NCBI GenBank assembly: GCA_947501565.1
Contig: CANMWJ010000008.1
Coordinates: 62,001-126,000 of the forward strand
DNA: 64,000 bases
Origin: an uncultured Marinobacterium sp.
Lineage (GTDB): Bacteria; Pseudomonadota; Gammaproteobacteria; Pseudomonadales; Balneatricaceae
Reading direction: 5' to 3'
Positions 60,216 through 64,000 of this stretch are shown here, in pieces. Under the pieces are notes generated by a model that searched no databases, was not told where the DNA came from, and saw only the letters and a list, made by a program, of their open reading frames with translations. The first letter of the stretch is position 1, and every line of letters begins with the position of its first letter. Position numbers and translations under genes: made by a program.

Positions 60216-63113
60216 TTGCAGGATAATTCCGACAAGGCCGCGCGTGTTGCCAACGAGCTTTTGCAGACCGTTAAGCAGGTTGCGCGTGAGCTTCACCCTC
60301 AACATCACTTTTCATCAGAGCTGACTCTGGACAGCTCTTTGGATTCTGATTTTGCCTTCGACAGCCTCGGTCGGGTCGAGCTGCTTTTAAGGCTGGAGCG
60401 CAGCTTTGATGTTGCGTTGCCTGATGCGCTGCTGAATAGCGCCGATACTCCCCGTGACCTGTTGCGCGCGGTACTGAGGGGACAGCACAGAAAACTGGAT
60501 GTGCTACTGCCGGAAGTGGAACGTATCGATGCTGTATTGCAGGAGTCCACCTCAGTCCCTGAGCGGGCAGAGACGCTGATTGATGTACTGGAGTGGCATC
60601 TGCAGCATCACCCGGACCGAACACATATACGGCTTTACGATCCTCATGGGGAAAGTGAGGAAGATGGGGAAGATAGAGGCGGGTGTGAGGATGTCACGAT
60701 AAGCTTCCGCCAGCTGAAGGCGGGAGCGATGCGGGTGGCCGCCGGCCTGCAAAATCTCGATCTGCAACCGCAGGAAGCGGTGGTCCTGATGCTGCCTACT
60801 TGTGAGGCGTACTTCTACTGCTTTTTCGGTGTGCTCTATGCGGGCGGTATCCCCTGTCCAATCTATCCGCCGGGGCGAATCAGTCAGATCGAGGAGCACC
60901 TTAATCGTCACGTCAGCATTGTGCAGAATGCAGCTGCCGGAATCATGCTGACGCAAGCGGAAGCCTTGCCCTTTGCCGGATTGCTGCGCAGTCGGGTGCG
61001 ATCGCTGCGTCATGTTGTTACCGCAAAAACGGTTCTGCACGCAGGTGAGGCACCGGTTCTGCCTAAGCTGCATGGATCGGATGTCGCGTTCCTGCAGTAC
61101 ACCTCCGGCAGTACCGGTACCCCGAAAGGCGTGGTGCTCACCCATGCCAACCTGCTGGCAAATGTGCGTGCAATGGGGGAGGCGGTTGAGGCCAGTTCCA
61201 GCGATGTATTTGTTAGCTGGCTGCCGCTTTACCACGATATGGGCTTGATCGGTGCCTGGTTTGGCAGCCTCTATCACGCCGCGCAATTAGTGATTATGTC
61301 GCCGCTCAGTTTTATCGCCCGGCCGCAGCGCTGGCTGGAGGCGATTCACCGCTATCGGGGCACGCTGTCGGCGTCACCTAACTTTGGTTATGAGCACTGT
61401 ATCCGTCTGATCGATGATGAAACGCGACATCAGCTTGATCTCTCCTCCTGGCGCTGTGCGTTTAACGGTGCTGAACCGGTCAGTCCACAGACCTTAAGTG
61501 CATTTTGCGAGCGTTTTTCCCCCTGCGGTTTTGATCCCAACGCGATGATGCCGGTGTACGGATTGGCAGAGAACAGTGTGGGCCTGACTTTTCCGCCTCT
61601 GCGGCGTGGGGCAAAGGTGGAGCTGATCGACCGCGAACGGTTTTCCCGAACTGGCCAGGCGGTGCTCTGTTTGCCAGAAGAGAAGGGCGTTAGAAAGACA
61701 CTTGAAGTGGTCGCCTGTGGTCGTGTTGTGCCGCGTCATCAACTTCGGGTGGTGGATGAATCGGATCGGGAGCTGCCGGATCGACAGGAGGGGCGGATCC
61801 AGTTTAAAGGCCCCTCAGCCGCCAGTGGTTACTACCGCAATCTAGAGCAAACAGCGGCGCTGTTTCATGGCGACTGGCTTGAAACGGGGGACCTTGGGTA
61901 TATATCTGGGGGGGAGTTGTACGTCACGGGTCGTCAGAAAGATCTGATTATTCTGGCGGGACGCAATATCCATCCCGCCGCGCTGGAAAGTGCGGTGGCT
62001 GAGCTGGAGGGTATACGTAAAGGTGGCGTGGTGGCTTTCGGGTGTCGCAGTCCTGAACGGGGTACCGAACGTTTTGTGGTGGTGGCGGAAACACGCATAA
62101 AGGATAAAATGCGTCGTGCGAAGTTAAGTGCCGATATCACTCAGTTGGCGGTCGACCTGTTGGGACTGCCCGTGGATGAAGTGGCGTTGGTCGCGCCCAA
62201 TCAGGTGCTGAAAACATCAAGCGGCAAAGTGCGTCGCTCGGCCTGTAAAACCTTGTATGAGGAGGGTAATCTCAACAGGGCGTCGGACGGGCGTTGGCTG
62301 CAATGGTTGCGTATCGGTTGGGGAGAGCTGACAGGCCGCATGGATCGGTTCCGGCGGCGGGGCTTGGATTACGCTTTTGCGGGCTACGGCTGGGGTGTAT
62401 ACGGTCTCTTACTCTGTCTGGTAACGCCTGCATTGCTGGTTCTGCCCGGTATTCCGTTGCGGTGGTGGTTGATTCGTCAGGCAACGCGCTTGCTGGGTTG
62501 GCTCACCGGGACGTCGGTGCGGCTAGAGGGGCTAGAGAATCTGCCGTCTCAGGAGCAATCCTGTGTGTTTGTCTGCAATCACGCCAGCTATCTGGATGGC
62601 TACGCGCTGGTGGGTTATCTGCCCCGGTGTGTGCGCTTTGTTGCCAAAGGGGAGCTGAGGCAGAAAAAGTTTCTTGTTTATCTGTTGCGTAAGATAGGCA
62701 CTGAGTTTGTGACCCGGTTCGATTCCGACCAGGGCAGTGCCGATACGGCGCGCCTTGCACAGCAGGCGAGAGGGGACGCGCCGCTGTTCTTCTTTCCTGA
62801 AGGTACCTTTACGCGGGTGCCGGGTCTCAGGGCTTTTCATCTGGGGGCGTTCACAACGGCCTGCCAGCAACAATTACCCGTGATCCCGCTGGCGATAAGA
62901 GGCACCCGCTCGATGCTCCGTGCTGACAGCTGGTTTCCGAGACGTGGACACATTGTGATCTTGGTAGGCAAGCCGATCTACAGCGAGAGGGTGGCTGGGG
63001 ATGATCGCTGGCAAAAGGCCCTGGCTTTGCGCGATCAAACCCGTGCCGAAATTCTGAGGCTGTCGGGTGAGGCGGACCTGGACTCGGAAACGGCGATCAA
63101 AAAGGAATCGTAG
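60216..63113 (+). CDS. Three-domain protein: acyl carrier, acyl-activating enzyme and PlsC acyltransferase
   Basis: 965 residues. An N-terminal acyl carrier domain (about 1-85) has the phosphopantetheine Ser50 in FDSLGRVELL. An AMP-forming acyl-activating domain (about 110-690) has YTSGSTGTPKG at 295, SWLPLYHDMGLIGAWF and LKTSSGKVRRSAC. After two hydrophobic segments near 725-755, a 1-acylglycerol-phosphate acyltransferase domain has H789-x4-D794 (NHASYLDG) and FFPEGTFT. It should activate a fatty acid, load it on its own carrier and transfer it to a lipid. TTG 60216 is the only start after an in-frame stop, so the start is uncertain. Confidence 0.88.
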   Translation: MQDNSDKAARVANELLQTVKQVARELHPQHHFSSELTLDSSLDSDFAFDSLGRVELLLRLERSFDVALPDALLNSADTPRDLLRAVLRGQHRKLDVLLPEVERIDAVLQESTSVPERAETLIDVLEWHLQHHPDRTHIRLYDPHGESEEDGEDRGGCEDVTISFRQLKAGAMRVAAGLQNLDLQPQEAVVLMLPTCEAYFYCFFGVLYAGGIPCPIYPPGRISQIEEHLNRHVSIVQNAAAGIMLTQAEALPFAGLLRSRVRSLRHVVTAKTVLHAGEAPVLPKLHGSDVAFLQYTSGSTGTPKGVVLTHANLLANVRAMGEAVEASSSDVFVSWLPLYHDMGLIGAWFGSLYHAAQLVIMSPLSFIARPQRWLEAIHRYRGTLSASPNFGYEHCIRLIDDETRHQLDLSSWRCAFNGAEPVSPQTLSAFCERFSPCGFDPNAMMPVYGLAENSVGLTFPPLRRGAKVELIDRERFSRTGQAVLCLPEEKGVRKTLEVVACGRVVPRHQLRVVDESDRELPDRQEGRIQFKGPSAASGYYRNLEQTAALFHGDWLETGDLGYISGGELYVTGRQKDLIILAGRNIHPAALESAVAELEGIRKGGVVAFGCRSPERGTERFVVVAETRIKDKMRRAKLSADITQLAVDLLGLPVDEVALVAPNQVLKTSSGKVRRSACKTLYEEGNLNRASDGRWLQWLRIGWGELTGRMDRFRRRGLDYAFAGYGWGVYGLLLCLVTPALLVLPGIPLRWWLIRQATRLLGWLTGTSVRLEGLENLPSQEQSCVFVCNHASYLDGYALVGYLPRCVRFVAKGELRQKKFLVYLLRKIGTEFVTRFDSDQGSADTARLAQQARGDAPLFFFPEGTFTRVPGLRAFHLGAFTTACQQQLPVIPLAIRGTRSMLRADSWFPRRGHIVILVGKPIYSERVAGDDRWQKALALRDQTRAEILRLSGEADLDSETAIKKES

Positions 63114-63162
63114 ATCACCAACTTGTCTTTCTCGTTATGTCTTGGGCTCAAAGGTGTTGCAA

Positions 63163-63504
63163 CTAGCCGGGAGGCCACTGCATATTTCGGCCACCAAACA
63201 GGTGTAGGTGAATGTGAAATACCTCTTGCCCACCCTGTTCATTGCAGTTCCAGACCAGTCGGTAACCATCCTCTGACAGGCCCAGATCAGCGGCGAGCTT
63301 TGTCGCGGTCAGAACCATATGGCTGATCAGTCCGCTGTCGTTGTGGCTCAGGTCATTCAGGGTAGCAATATGTTGTTTCGGGATAATCAGCAGGTGTTGC
63401 GGCGCTTGCGCATTGATATCGCGGAAGGCGAGCAGTTGATCGTCTTCATGCACGATCTCTGCCGGGATCTCTTTGGCGATAATTTTACAGAAAATACAAT
63501 CCAT
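63163..63504 (-). CDS. hinT: HIT family nucleotide-binding protein (HinT type)
   Basis: 113 residues from ATG 63504. The HIT triad HIHLHLFGG is at the C-terminus, and MDCIFCKIIAKEIPAEIVHED with the metal-binding CxxC fits the HinT/PKCI branch. HLLIIPKQHIATLNDL is also typical. It hydrolyses purine nucleoside phosphoramidates. An in-frame extension to 63558 has no support. It lies convergent to the acyl-activating gene and divergent from the DUF3127 gene. Confidence 0.93.
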   Translation of the reverse strand: MDCIFCKIIAKEIPAEIVHEDDQLLAFRDINAQAPQHLLIIPKQHIATLNDLSHNDSGLISHMVLTATKLAADLGLSEDGYRLVWNCNEQGGQEVFHIHLHLFGGRNMQWPPG

Positions 63505-63670
63505 CTCGGGCCTCTTTCTGGCAGGGGGCAAAGTTTTCGAATCTGTTCCCTTAATCATAGGAGACTGGGATTAGCGCTTTAGCAGAAATCAGCAGTAATC
63601 GTTCTTGTATTCTGGTTAAATAAATCAAAGTGCATTGCTTTGTTTGATAGAGAAAACAGTAGGAATAGGA

Positions 63671-64000
63671 ATGGCGTACGAGCTAACCGGTAAAGTTAAG
63701 TTGATTCAGGATCCGCAGACGTTCAACAGCGGATTCACCAAGCGTGAGATGGTGGTAACTGTGGAGGACGGTAAGTATCCGCAGGACATCAATCTGGAGT
63801 TCGTTCAGGACAAGGTAGCCCTGCTGGATAGCTTGCAGGTTGGCCAGGAGGTTACAGTGTCCTTCGATATCCGCGGTCGCGAATACAATGGTCGTTATTA
63901 CAACAACCTGCAGGCCTGGAAGGTTCAGTCTGGCGCGCCTGCGAATACTACAGATCAGTACCCGGAGTACGATCAGACTCCGCCTGCGCAGTTTGATGAC
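63671..64000 (+). CDS. DUF3127 domain protein (3' end outside the window)
   Basis: 110 codons are present and the frame is open at the right edge. The start MAYELTGKVKLIQDPQTFNSGF and the segment TKREMVVTVEDGKYPQDINLEF, followed by VSFDIRGREYNGRYYNNLQAW, match DUF3127, an OB-fold-like family sometimes compared to single-stranded DNA-binding proteins. The acidic/Pro-rich tail (DQYPEYDQTPPAQFDD) also recalls SSB tails. AGGAATAGGA precedes the ATG. Confidence 0.85.
   Translation, partial: MAYELTGKVKLIQDPQTFNSGFTKREMVVTVEDGKYPQDINLEFVQDKVALLDSLQVGQEVTVSFDIRGREYNGRYYNNLQAWKVQSGAPANTTDQYPEYDQTPPAQFDD

Noticed and set aside
1-64000. CRISPR arrays, rRNA operons and integrase genes
   Set aside because: I looked for regularly spaced repeats, rRNA cores and tyrosine-recombinase motifs and saw none.

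Overview
The window looks like chromosomal DNA of a marine, metabolically versatile gammaproteobacterium. Oceanospirillales/Oceanospirillaceae is my best guess, from protein character, the liu and mms gene sets, the Bat operon and the REP-like repeats; no 16S or other phylogenetic marker is present. Gene density is high, strands alternate in operon-sized blocks, and most calls rest on recognisable family motifs.

Layout. 1-4.6 kb: tail of an unknown gene, a YgiQ radical-SAM protein, a membrane-anchored glutaredoxin, a small lipoprotein and a DUF3047 protein. 4.8-11.9 kb: a compact, overlapping MoxR-DUF58-DUF4381-BatA-BatB/TPR-BatD operon. 11.9-17.8 kb (minus strand): a small membrane protein, a methyltransferase, a 71-residue protein, a PAS-PAS-GGDEF-EAL protein, a possible SutA-like small protein and a DUF502 membrane protein. 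17.9-27.5 kb (minus strand): a complete leucine/isovalerate catabolic (liu) operon led by the MerR-type regulator LiuR and ending with an AhpD-like protein and an acyl-CoA synthetase. 27.8-33.9 kb: a divergent HAAT-type (liv) ABC transporter and an acetyl-CoA acetyltransferase. 34.1-43.0 kb: the valine catabolic cluster (AraC-type mmsR, then mmsA, isobutyryl-CoA dehydrogenase, enoyl-CoA hydratase, HIBYL-CoA hydrolase, mmsB) followed by prpE. 43.0-43.65 kb is a 637-bp gene-free, structured region ending in a good terminator. 43.65-48.9 kb: MaoC hydratase, DUF3775, a periplasmic LigE-type DNA ligase, a cyclic-nucleotide-domain protein and a CoA-transferase pair divergent from a LysR regulator.

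49.2-60.2 kb looks like an accessory island. It starts at tRNA-Ser(GGA), carries an IS5-type remnant, and then a Crp/Fnr regulator divergent from an HflK-like/HflC-like/aconitase/PEP-phosphotransferase-EI-like/NhaA array. It ends in gene debris: a frameshifted Mu-type virion-morphogenesis gene next to a LysR C-terminal fragment. After it come a three-domain ACP/acyl-activating/PlsC protein, a HIT protein and a DUF3127 gene cut by the window end.

Together the 18-48 kb genes form a branched-chain acid supercluster. It imports a HAAT ligand, oxidises leucine to acetyl-CoA and acetoacetate (activated by the CoA-transferase and cleaved by the thiolase), and takes valine to propionyl-CoA, which PrpE also makes from propionate. 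LiuR-like boxes occur before liuR, before livG and in the non-coding region after prpE. The least explained parts are the stress-type island and the untranslated structured segments.
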